From positions 1 through 64,000 of the forward strand of contig JAVKOQ010000078.1 in NCBI GenBank assembly GCA_031835245.1: a stretch of 64,000 bases of DNA, given 5' to 3'. Origin of the DNA: Balamuthia mandrillaris (lineage: Eukaryota; Discosea; Longamoebia; Balamuthiidae). The notes under the pieces were generated by a model. That model was given only the letters and a program-made list of their open reading frames with translations. It was not told where the DNA came from and ran no database searches. Below are positions 32,207 through 42,101 of this stretch, piece after piece. A program made the position numbers and the translations under genes. Numbering within the stretch: position 1 is the stretch's first letter; each line of letters starts with the position of its first letter.

Positions 32207-34209
32207 CTAGACACTTTCTTCTTTATTCGCCTCTTGTTCTTTGTACATTGTTGTCTTTGGTGCTGAAGAGGAACGTTGAAACTCAGCAGGGTGCATTGTC
32301 CATCGCCGCATAGTTGCACGCCGCAAGCTGCGTGCGGTAAATCTCCTTTTCGTACGTTCAGCCTGTTTCTCCCCGTTCCTCTCTTCTGCCTCCTCCAACT
32401 GGCACCTGCTGTGCTGCCGATGATCCCAGGTGGAGGCATTGTGCTGCCGATAGCGGTGCTCTCTTGCTCTTCTTCTATCGGTTGTTGCTTCTCGTTGTTG
32501 TTGTTGTCTTCTAGCTGGGTATTGACTTGGCTTTTGGTTGGACAAGTCGTTGACCTGGTGAGTGGCAGAGAGGATGAGCTTTTGCGCTTTGACGAGCTGA
32601 TCTGCGATGCTCTCTAGAGCATCTCCCTCTTCTTCATCGTCTAATTGATCGAGAGGAGGCTCTGCAGCAAAGATAAGAGGAACGACTTGATGGAAAGCCG
32701 ATGACCTTCTTTTGTGTTGCCTTCTATCCCACTTTATCTGTTTCTTTTTCTGATAAATTGCTAACTGTTTCTCCAGCTCAGCAATTCTCTGCTCCAATGT
32801 TCGCTTAGACTGCTCATGAGCCCTTTTTTCTTCTAAATACAGGAGCTCGTTGTTTGTTGCAACTTTATCGTTATCCTCCAATATTGTAGGATCTTTCTTC
32901 TTTAGCTTGTTGTTGATGGCATTATTCCACGTAACCACTGTTTGATGCCCATCAACTCGGCTTCCGTTTTACGTCGAGCGTAGGTAGCTTCTCGTAGATC
33001 TTTTTCCGCTTCACGTCTAAGTTTCTGTTCCTTGTGGTACTTGCTCTTCAGGTGGAGATACCTTTGCTTTCTCTTTCTGCTTAACATCACGTACTCTGCG
33101 CGCTCTCCCTCCGTAAAACAGCAACCGACGGAAATACACTGTTGTTGTTTAGATGCTTCCAGCTCGCTCAGGACTTGGCTTAAAGCCATTAGTTGTAGCT
33201 CTAGTTGTTGTTGCTCTTCCACTATCTCCTCTATCACTCGCTTAAAGCTATCTACAAATGCTACATTGCTTCGGTCGTCGATTCGCTGTTTCTCTGTTTC
33301 TTTCAGCCATGTTCTCCTCTCATCTTGTTCTTCATCACGTTTCATATGTTCTTGTTGCTTTTGTTTGTTCTTCTTCCGTTGTCGAGCAAACATCCACGCC
33401 ACGTCTTCAGCAATCGTTTCGCCTGGCGCTGAGGAAGATCTCACGATAACCGTTTCTTTGTTTTGGTCCAAAAGCTTTTTGTTCTTTTTGGGTCGTTTCG
33501 TACGAGCAGCTATTCTATCCACAAAAGAAGTAGGAGAAGATGACGAAGGAGATAAAGCAGCAGGCGTGCTGTGCTGACCCAACTTGGCAAACAGGTCTTC
33601 AGTAACCATTTCGCGTAACTGTTGCACCTCGTCCTTTTTTGCTGCAAAAGTAGTCGATGGTTTCGGTCCCACTGCTCCCATTCCCTCTATCTCTCTTTGT
33701 TTAACGTTGCTACGGTCATACCTCTCCTCCTTATCTATCTTCACCAGATCAGTTTCTATACTCTCATCCTCTTCACCAGCGTTGTTGTTGAAGTTGTTAC
33801 CATCGCTCAGCTGAAGAAGAGTGGAAGGGGAAGGGGGAAGAGGATGCCGTCGTCTTCGATGAAAGGTGGCTTCGTGCAAGCAATTCCCACAGAAGTGCTT
33901 TTGCCAATAGTTCGACACAAAGTTGTGGCAATGACAACCTTGCTTCCAACAGGAGGCACCAGGAGAGGGCGGCGCTTTCAAAGTGCTCAAACTTGGGTCG
34001 GACATGAACATGCGTTGAGGAGAGTGTATGTTGCGGAAGGCGCTTCTGTTCCACGTAGCCGCTCTAGCCTCGGCCATGCTTGAAGAAGCGTCTTCGGGCG
34101 GCACGGTTGTCGCCAGAGAGGGCATTACACCCGTATTTTCTTTGTCTGTTGTTCCCAGGCCTTTGCTGTCGTTCTCATCCCCTGGGGCATGGCCTTGCTG
34201 TTCCGACAT
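32207..34209 (-). CDS. coiled-coil protein with short Cys/His zinc-like motif
   Basis: Two exons, 34209-32931 and 32832-32207; 634 aa, frame closes. Residues about 85-115 read CWKQGCHCHNFVSNYWQKHF followed by CGNCLHEATFH, a compact C-x4-C-x-C...C-x2-C-x-H arrangement that likely binds zinc and recalls a short motif seen in several amoebozoan signalling proteins. Then disorder, and coiled coils (VIEEIVEEQQQLELQLMALS; HEQSKRTLEQRIAELEKQLA). The last 100 codons have a competing open frame, so the C-terminus is uncertain. Function not known. Confidence 0.6.
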
Positions 34210-34703
34210 GATAGGTGGTGATACATGAACAACTCCTCCAACGAACAGAAGAAGAGGAGGGCGAGTTTCTGCAGGAGTAACGCCTTCTTTCCCGGTTTCT
34301 GTTTTTGTTTTTAATTTTCTCCTAGTCCGCTTTGTTTGTTTGTTTGTGGGATGAACAATAAACTAAGATGGGGAGACTGCTCTATTCATGCGGCGGCCCA
34401 TGCATCATCCCCTTTCCACCAAGCATGAGCATTGCGCAGAAGGCTCATGGCGCAGCAACCACGTTCACGCGCCCACTTGAACACTTTCGCTTGGTAGAGC
34501 ACAAAGCAGGGTACTTGTGTGTTCTCTTTTATTCTCGTGCAGGACCCAACAAAGGGCAGAGATCCGGGTCCAGGACAAGCGAAGAGGCTGGCAAGTTACC
34601 AACAAATAGCTTGTTGTTTTCAATCAAATGAACATCATCATGCTCCTATTTTCCCTCTCCCTCTTCTTGTCCTTGTTTTTGTTTTTTTGCCTGGGTGGGG
34701 TGT
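34210..34703. other. intergenic, no gene seen
   Basis: 494 bp between the start of the Cys/His protein and the stop of the SAP-domain gene. An 87-codon open frame at 34368-34631 has no protein-like features and no splice link. Confidence 0.45.
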
Positions 34704-36600
34704 TCACTCTTTTCCCTCCAAACGAGATATCAGTTCACTGTTGGTTCCACTCCTGGCCAGTCCCTTTTTCGCACACAATTCTTGAAGCTCAGACTGGTTC
34801 ATGCTGGCATAGTGCAGTGTGGGAAGCTCCAAAGCAAACTGATGAAGCCGCTCTTCAATGAAATCGTTGTCCTTACCGCCGCCGCCACCGCCACCACCCC
34901 TCTATGAAAACGCGGAAAACAACGATGCGTTAGCGCAACCGTCTGGCATTGCCTCCACAAGACAACGAGGGTCAGTTACCTTCTGCTGAGAGGGTTGGGT
35001 GTTCTTTGGTGAGGGGTTTGTGAATTGTTGTTTGGGAAAGTCCTGGCCCTCGCCATCTCGCAACACCCAATACAACTTCAACGGCTTGTTTTTGCCCACT
35101 CCGAGCTTGGTCAAAAGCTCCTTGCAGGGCTGTGGCTTGATGCCATGGCGTTTGGTCACAGTGAAGTTGAACGCACCTTCCTTGGAAAGAGAATCAATGG
35201 CCGGAAAATTTGGTGCACACTTCAAGATTTCCTCATCGCCGACTTCCTCCCATTTTTTCATCTCGCTCAGCGAGCCCACGTAGGAGGTTTTCGATCGTGC
35301 AGGCATCCTCAGCCAAGCCGCCTTCCCACCTTCAGGATGCAAGGGATATATTCGGAAGCACCCTCCCGATGCAAGGCGTGAGGTGGCATAGCGCTCCAAA
35401 ATTTCCCCTGCCAAAGCCCCTTTCAACTCATGGATGGCTCGCCCGAGTTCTGACGGATTGTTCTCCAATTTCTGTTCGTAAATTGCTTCTCTCACGTAGT
35501 CCGACGCATACCGAATGCCCTTGGACTTGAAGGTTTCGGGGTCCACCTCGTACTGCAGTACTTGGTGTGAAAGCCGGTTTTGATAGTATCTTATCATCTC
35601 CAGGTCCTTTTGGACCAGGGAGAGGGCGCGCATATCCAGCTGTTGAATCTTGCCATCTAGTTCCTCTTTTGTGCTCTTGGCTTGTTCGCTCGTTTGATAG
35701 ACGTAACGAGGAATGCCGCCGAAAATCTTGAAGTGGTCATACGCCTCATCCATGGTAAGACCTGTCCCCAGTGAAACCACATCAGCACTCCACAATTGCC
35801 AAAGCAAAACAGCACCAAACCAAAACACGGTTTACCTGGGGCCACCGTTCGGGCTGCATGCGGCACATGCTTCTTCAACTCCTCCCAAGACCAGCAGGGA
35901 ATGTAGTATTTGTTTCTTGTACGTTTGAAGAACTGCTTATAGTGTTGTGGGTTGGGAGAAGCCGCAACGACCGTGAAAGGTAGCATTTCTGTTGGCTCTC
36001 TGGGAATGTCGCCGCATGGGTCAAACAGATACCATGCGTCTGTATCATTTTCCACTGTTTGAAAGATCTCCACGATCTGTTTCTTGTCCTCAAGGGAAGC
36101 CTCTTGAGCCTGACCCTCCTTGAACAGCCAAACTTTTTTTCGTGCAACCGACTCAACCAAAACGGTTTTGTTCTGCTGAAGCAACCTCCACAGAGTGTAA
36201 TTCAGGAACCAGCTCTTTCCTGCCAGGGGAGAAGGGAGAGGAGGGGAGGGGAGGGGAGGGGAGAGAAGTTAGAGGAGGAAGACAAGCAAACAAGTCGTCT
36301 GGGCCCTCACCGATTCCTGGATTACCGCTGAAGACTACACCGCCGCCGCCCCTCCTCTGTGTGGCCAGTCGCTGTGAAAGTTCGAATCAAAGTGTTCTAC
36401 TACTTCTTCCACCACACATCTCATGGAGGTAGTGGTGGACAAAAAAAAACACTTGTGGATTGTACCTGTTGAAAATGCAGCAGAGGAGGAGGCCTTCCAG
36501 AAAGGGCTGGCCAAGGGTCCTCCTCCTCGCAAAGGCCCAAAAAGCAGTGGGCACCTGCTGCCCCGCATGCTGTGTCTCCACATTTTATGAGTGTGTGTGA
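34704..36600 (-). CDS. Crinkler-type P-loop NTPase with C-terminal SAP domain
   Basis: Exons: 5' exon ending at 36312 (start not found, open to at least about 36560), 36219-35836, 35761-34980, 34901-34704. The P-loop GNPGIGKSWF is split by the first intron. Downstream blocks VVAASPNPQHYKQFF, PCWSWEELKKH and IFGGIPRYVY are those of the NTPase shared by Crinkler (CRN) effectors and trypanosome RHS proteins. After a poly-Gly linker the last exon encodes QSELQELCAKKGLARSGTN and ELISRL, a SAP domain, a DNA-binding helix-turn-helix of chromatin proteins. No ATG exists in the frame of the first exon, so an upstream exon is missing or the gene is 5'-truncated. The family is usually nuclear; the role here is unknown. 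Confidence 0.72.
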
Positions 36601-37005
36601 GTGAGTGTGTGCGTGCGTGCGTGCGTGCCGTCCTCTTCTTTCCTTCCAGGTTCGTTGTCAGTCGTTGGGTTCGAACCGGCGCCACCGTGGTGAAGATCGA
36701 AATTCCACCGATTTGATGATCCGATTCTTGTGATCTACGAACAAAAAAAAACAACAAAAGCAAAAAATAAAAGAAAGAAAGGAGAAGGAAAGAAAGAGAG
36801 GCCTCTGCCAACAAACAGCCACGGTGACGCACAGAAAAAAAATAATAAGGTCGTGTGTGTTTGGTTTTGTGCGGAGACGGTGAAAGAGGAAGCAAAAAAA
36901 ATAGTAACTATTACTTCTTGTGAAGGTTATTTTTTTTTTTGACCTTGTTTTTCGAACTGTGTTTTTTTTTCTCTCCGTTTTGTTGAAGTTTAAAGATTTG
37001 GCGCG
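36601..37005. other. divergent promoter region with GT/GC microsatellite
   Basis: About 400 bp. A GTGTGA/GTGC repeat lies at about 36589-36628. At 36665-36683 is TTGGGTTCGAACCGGCGCC, nearly repeated at 51630 (see findings). The end is A- and T-rich before the Sds3-like start. Confidence 0.4.
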
Positions 37006-37826
37006 ATGGAAGTGATGCAACAAACACCAGAAAAAATGCCCATTGGTTCCATCAAAGAGGAACAAGAAACGGAGAAAAGCGCATCCTCCTCTTCGTCATC
37101 GAAGATGGTCGTGGAAGAAGATGCTTCCCATCAGAACGGGGAAGATGATCATAACCATCAACAACTGAATGGAGTTGCTGAGGAGGGCATGGAAGTCGAG
37201 GACTTGGAGGAGAAGAGGAAGAAGGACGTGCTGGCCAGCATGCAAAAAATAGAGAAAGAGTTTGAGGATGTCAAAGAGCAGCTCTTTGCCAACAAGATAG
37301 AAGCTTTGCAAAAGGAGTGCAAAGCCATCATGGAAGGTTCCTGCTTCTCTCTCGCTTCTTCCTCTTCTTTGTCGTTCCCTTCCTTTGTGTCTCTTCACTT
37401 CTTTAACCATCAAACAAACAAACAACAAATCAAAAATAATAGGAACACACAGTTTGTTTTTGGAGAAAGTAAAAGTACTGGAACAAGAAAAGGAGGAGAA
37501 GACATGGCTGGCCGAGAAGTGGAAGGAGTATCAGCTGGAAAACATAAAACATGTTTACGAAGCGCAAAAAAAGCAAGCCGACGATGAGTTTGAGGTAAAC
37601 ACAAAACAAAAAACCACCGTCTGATTTTTTTCTTCGCGTTCTTCTTCTAACGCATTTGTTATGTTTATGAACAGGAGGAGAAGTTGCGGCTTAGAGACCA
37701 AATGGCAAACCAGATATTGGATAAACAGAAAAAACTTGAAGAAGAGAAGAACATGCTGAGCTTACGTAGTTGTATCATACTTTTTTCGACTTTTTGTACT
37801 TTCAGGCTAACTCTTCTCTCTTCTCT

Positions 37827-37858
<32 letters not shown>

Positions 37859-38285
37859 GCCATCTCTTACAAAACATAGACGGGGGTGAGACAAGAGGAA
37901 CAAAACGGATGCTTCGAAGACGAGGAGCAGCACCTAGCAAAGAGCCTACTCTATCTATTAACGACAAACGAAAGCTTAATCGTATCCTTTTTGTAAAGTT
38001 ATCTTTCTATACCCCTCTGATTTTCTTTTTGTGTTGATCATTAGTTGCTGTTTGTTCCTTTACTCTTCTTTTTTTCTCATTCTCAGCTCCGCACATCAAT
38101 TACACTCTTACTGAAGAAGAAATCGGACAAGACTTTGATATTCTTCGAACAAAACTGACTCATAGCGGTACTCTCTCTCCCGAGTAATTATGCCCTCAAA
38201 TACTTAACTTGCATGTGAAATAGAGAGGCTCAAACTTTTTGAGGAAGCAGATTCCTACATAGCGCCTATTGCTGGTTTGAAATGA
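37006..38285 (+). CDS. Sds3/BRMS1-like subunit of a SIN3-type histone deacetylase complex
   Basis: Six exons: 37006-37336, 37443-37594, 37675-37765, 37880-37981, 38087-38167, 38224-38285; 272 aa, frame closes. After an acidic, Ser-rich start, residues about 75-195 are the Sds3 coiled-coil core: MQKIEKEFEDVKEQLFANKI, LEKVKVLEQEKEEK, KLRLRDQMANQILDKQKKL, then the basic patch KRMLRRRGA and a C-terminal region (INYTLTEEEIGQDF). Sds3 bridges SIN3 and the deacetylase and holds the complex together in the nucleus. Length is close to the fungal/animal family (about 250-330 aa). Confidence 0.8.
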
Positions 38286-38435
38286 TGTTTAAACGATACT
38301 TCTAGCTTTCTCCTCCTCTTCTTCTTCTGTGTACTTTCGTTGTGCCTCTTTGTTCCTACATTTGTTTTTTTGATTGATAATCATCATTCTCTACTGCACT
38401 GAACTGTTTTCTTCGCCATATTACCAAAGATGAAG

Positions 38436-38473
<38 letters not shown>

Positions 38474-38615
38474 AGCATTTGACAATATCACTTTTCATTA
38501 ATCCTTCTACACAGAAGATATCGGAGGGCAATAGAGGCTGTAAGGGTTAAGAGGAGATGCATCGTTATCCAGGTTTAAACACCCATCACAAAGGGTCTTA
38601 CTTCCAAGCCTTTAA
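38286..38615. repeat. convergent gap with (GA)n
   Basis: 330 bp between two stop codons. Contains a (GA)n tract at about 38438-38472; nothing coding seen. Confidence 0.8.
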
Positions 38616-39848
38616 TCACAGAGAGAGAGAAAACGTAAGAACCAAAAAAAAAATTGGGAAAGCAGAGGGATAAAAGGAGTACAATTTGCAGAAATCAGGA
38701 GAGCAGGAGAAAGCGACGTTTTGGCCAAAGCTTGGGTTTGGCGTCCAGTAAGACGTTAGCAGCAGCGGATAGTCAAAGCACACCGTCTCAATTGGAATGC
38801 CTTGCCCGTCTGTAGTGTGTGTGTGTGTGTGTTTGTTCAAACGGTTTTTTTTTGTTTTTCATTGGCATGGGAGTGAGACGCATGTAACAATGAAGGGGAG
38901 AGGCGGAACAAAGGGAGGGGTAATGGCAGTGATAAGTGCGGCAGCAAATAGAACAAACCAGGTATGTGCAGGGAATAGTGTGAAACTAAGGAACGGGTGA
39001 AGTACAGGACTAGTGCCTCAAGCGGGCTCTTCCGGTCCAAAGAGATCTCGAGAATACCGTTAAACACAGCGCCTGGGCATAGCTCGTCCACAGCCAGTTC
39101 TTCTTCCGTTCTGTACTCGGTGTGCAAAGCAGCTTTTTTTTTGAACACCATAAGAAACAAGAGACCAAGCAACACCAACCAGAGAGAAGAATAAGATGGC
39201 ATATGGCACCAAAAGAACCCAAGGGAGAGGATCCCAACCAAAAAAAAAAAAAGAGGCGGAGCGGTAGTCGTAATACAAACCATCAAGCAAAATAGGACTT
39301 GCGCTGTCCACAAACTTGGTAATGCATAGCGGACCTGTACGTCACAGATAAACGCAAACATGTAAGCAAAAAGGGTAGAGCAGAAGCCAACAAGGCAAGA
39401 AAGTTGTCAACAGAAGGGTTTGCGTACCGCCTCCTTGGTCTCCTCTCCAGTTATTTTCCGCGGTAGTTGGAAACTCGTTGAAGCGAAGTGATGATTGCTC
39501 GTGCGTAAAGCTTTGAACAGCGATAATGCCTCCCCTATAACTTCCTACCACCTGCCGAGAAAGATCAACGGGGATGCCATTCAGTTGGTCCTGGTAAACG
39601 CTTCCCGCAAGGACTACTGATTGGAATGTGTTTCTCTTTCCAGTGTGACCCTTCACCATGCTGGAAAGTCTTTTCATGTGATTCAAGGTGTGATTTCGGA
39701 GCTGCTGGTCAGTCGCTCTTCTTCCTTCATGAGTTGATGCGGGCGTGAGGTCAGCTTTCTCGAGATACAGGAAAGCGATGTTGGCCTCCACTACCGCCAC
39801 CACCCCAAAAACTACCACTAACAAACAAACAGCCGTTGCGGGCTTCAT
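38616..39848 (-). CDS. unknown ER/secreted protein with signal peptide
   Basis: Four exons: 39848-39428, 39334-39281, 39132-38995, 38809-38616; 268 aa, frame closes. Begins with a clear signal sequence or anchor (TAVCLLVVVFGVVAVVEA). The body is soluble-looking with an N-glycosylation sequon (NHT), GSVYQDQLNGIPVDLSRQ, and a C-terminal part with Cys residues (CSPDFCKLYSFYP), ending in a short hydrophobic run (FPIFFLVLTFSLSL) that could be a membrane anchor or GPI signal. No family recognised. The intron before the last exon contains a (GT)n repeat at about 38815-38832. Confidence 0.6.
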
Positions 39849-40072
39849 CCTCCAACAAACTTCGAAAAATCTGTGAGACCTCCCTTCACAGATCTTTTAC
39901 CCCCCTCTTTCTCCCGTCCTTTCTTTTTTTTGTTGTCACTCTCACCTGTATTATTTTTTTTTGGTTTGTGCCCTTTCGGAGTTGGGCCGCGGTGTTCATT
40001 GGTGGGATTTATCGCCGTTCATCGAAATTTCATTTTCAAATACTCCTCAAACGATTGATCGTCGACAGTAAT

Positions 40073-41426
40073 TCATTTTCGTGCTCTGCGTATCTCCACC
40101 AAAAAGACGTCGTTCTCGTGCCGAATGACCGCTGTGGAGAAAGCGTATTGCTCCAGCAATCGGTGGAGGAGAGCATCGGCGTTCTTCGCGCGAGACATGT
40201 AGGACAAAATAAACACAGAATCTGCTGAGGGAGAGAGCAGCGCCTCCACCGTCCGCAACAGCGGTTCGATGCATTCTGGCCAATACCTGGATATTTAGAT
40301 GGTTGGTATTGTTTTTCCATTTGGGCAGGAAGTAAGAAAGCAAAAGGGAAGGGATACGTACACTACATCTGAGCCTGTTACCAACAGGATTTGTGAGGGG
40401 ATAAAGATATGAGCATAAAGAACAACAAAAAAGTGAAGAGTGACCGAAGGAGAGGTGGGAATGAACCTATGATAACATCAAAGCCTTGCCCAAGATCAGG
40501 AACGCTGGCTTTGAATTCCTCCAAACCTTCTCCCCATTCTAGCTTTTGCACCATTAACACTCTGCCTTGGCCTTCTTTGGCTTTATGGTCGTCTACGTTC
40601 TTCTGCAGCAGCTCCAATACGTGGTCGTTGTGATCTGTCAGTATGCATCTCTGGGATAGCTTATGAGCCAACAATCCACATAAACCTATTTCCATTGTTG
40701 CACATTTTAGCATGCACAAAGAAACGAGAGAGAAAGCGAGAGAGAGAGAGAGAGAGAGAGAGAAGATGATGAGTGATGAAGTGAGAAAAGGAGTACCAAC
40801 GCCAGAGCCAACTTCCAACACATACTTATCATGAAACATGTTCTGATGGGTCACTATGTACTCACTCAAGTCTACACGAAATGATTCATTGTTCGTTTTG
40901 TACGCAGATGAGTCCGATGGGTCAGTGAGAGAAGGAGAATAATAACATACAAGAAGCGGCAGGCCACAACACTTGTCCCGTCAAGTCGTAGTCAGCTGTT
41001 TTAGAGAATGCAAGCAGTTTTTGTTCGTCAGTCGGTCGTGAAAAAAACGGGAATAGAGAGAGAGAGCAGAGAGAGCAGAGAGAGCAGAGAGAGCAGAGAG
41101 AGAGAGAGAACGAACTGGAGGCAGCATTGGAAAGAAGTATATCAACAGAGAACTCTCCAAACGTAAAGGTACGAGTGGCGTAGCTTCAGTAAACACAAGC
41201 AAATAAAGAGAGATAGAAGGAGAACGAAAGAGATCAATGTTTTTTTTTCCCATCGCAATCCATCCCTCCTCCTTCCAACACAAGCAAACCTTTGGTTCAA
41301 AAAGAGATCCGGGTCCCAGAACACAAGGTCATCTTCGTCCTCCTCCCCCTTCTTGCCTTGCTTCCCCAGCGGGTGGTCTTCCTCCTCGTGGCGCTTCTGC
41401 TTCTCTTCTTTCTTGCTTTCTTCCAT
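40073..41426 (-). CDS. METTL21/EEF2KMT-type lysine methyltransferase
   Basis: Seven exons: 41426-41290, 41183-41116, 40995-40951, 40871-40797, 40685-40467, 40374-40362, 40286-40073; 256 aa, frame closes. Upstream of the SAM domain is LTGQVLWPAAS, a box typical of the methyltransferase_16 family. SAM motif I is VLEVGSGVG, motif II LTDHND, and after FDVIIG comes SDVVYWPECIEPLL, the [DE]xxY-like post-IV motif. Members methylate lysines on translation factors and chaperones; the substrate here cannot be told. Exon 6 is just 13 nt and encodes the SDVV turn; the frame and the family motif both require it. The N-terminus is acidic and disordered. Confidence 0.85.
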
Positions 41427-41619
41427 TTTTTTTTTGTTAATTTTTTGTTTGAAGAAAAGAAGAGAGAGAAAAAAAAAGAAGTAGCGTTGGAGTAGCAGCC
41501 GGCTGCGACGCCAACGAATAGGAGAAAACGAAAGAGGCAGGGAGGGAGGGAGGGGGGAGAAAGGGCAAGAGGAGGGAGGGAAAGAAGGAAGAACACATAC
41601 AAGGGGGCAAGAAGGGAGA

Positions 41620-42058
41620 ATGAGAAGGGAGGAGCTGACGGAGTCCATTGCGCTGTTGACGCTGTATGGGGCGCTGGCTCTGGCTACGTTGGTCCTGCTC
41701 CTGGTCTATCGGTGGCGCAAGCAGCAGCTCTTTCGCCCGTCCTTCACTTGGAGGGAGCTCTTCCTCATCAGCTTCTTTCTTGCTCAACTATGTACTTTCT
41801 TCTTCATTCTCTCTTTCATCTGATCTCTTATCTCTCTTTTTTAATCTAATGAAAGAGAAACCACAACCAAAAACAACAAGGCCAACTGGTGTTCTGGGTT
41901 GTGGGACTCTACTTGGGTGAGACTTCGCTGGACAAACTGGACGCCCTGCCAGTTCTCCTCATTAGCTCCGTACACTCCCTTTTGCTAGTGGCCTTGTTCG
42001 TTTTTCTCGCTCCTTCCTATTGCTTCTCTCATGCTCTGCTTCTCTTTCTTGTAGTCTT

Positions 42059-42101
<43 letters not shown>

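Noticed and set aside
34470-34575. tRNA-like segment with TGGTAGAGCAC
   Set aside because: No pairing acceptor stem and no proper B box downstream.
36660-36690. tRNA-like B box (GGTTCGAACC), and its near copy at 51630
   Set aside because: Flanking bases do not form a T-arm stem on either strand, and no A box or acceptor stem was found at the right distance.
39060-39361. Hydrophobic open frames suggesting a multi-helix protein
   Set aside because: They cross an intron of the 38616-39848 gene; splicing at GATG|GTTTGT removes them.
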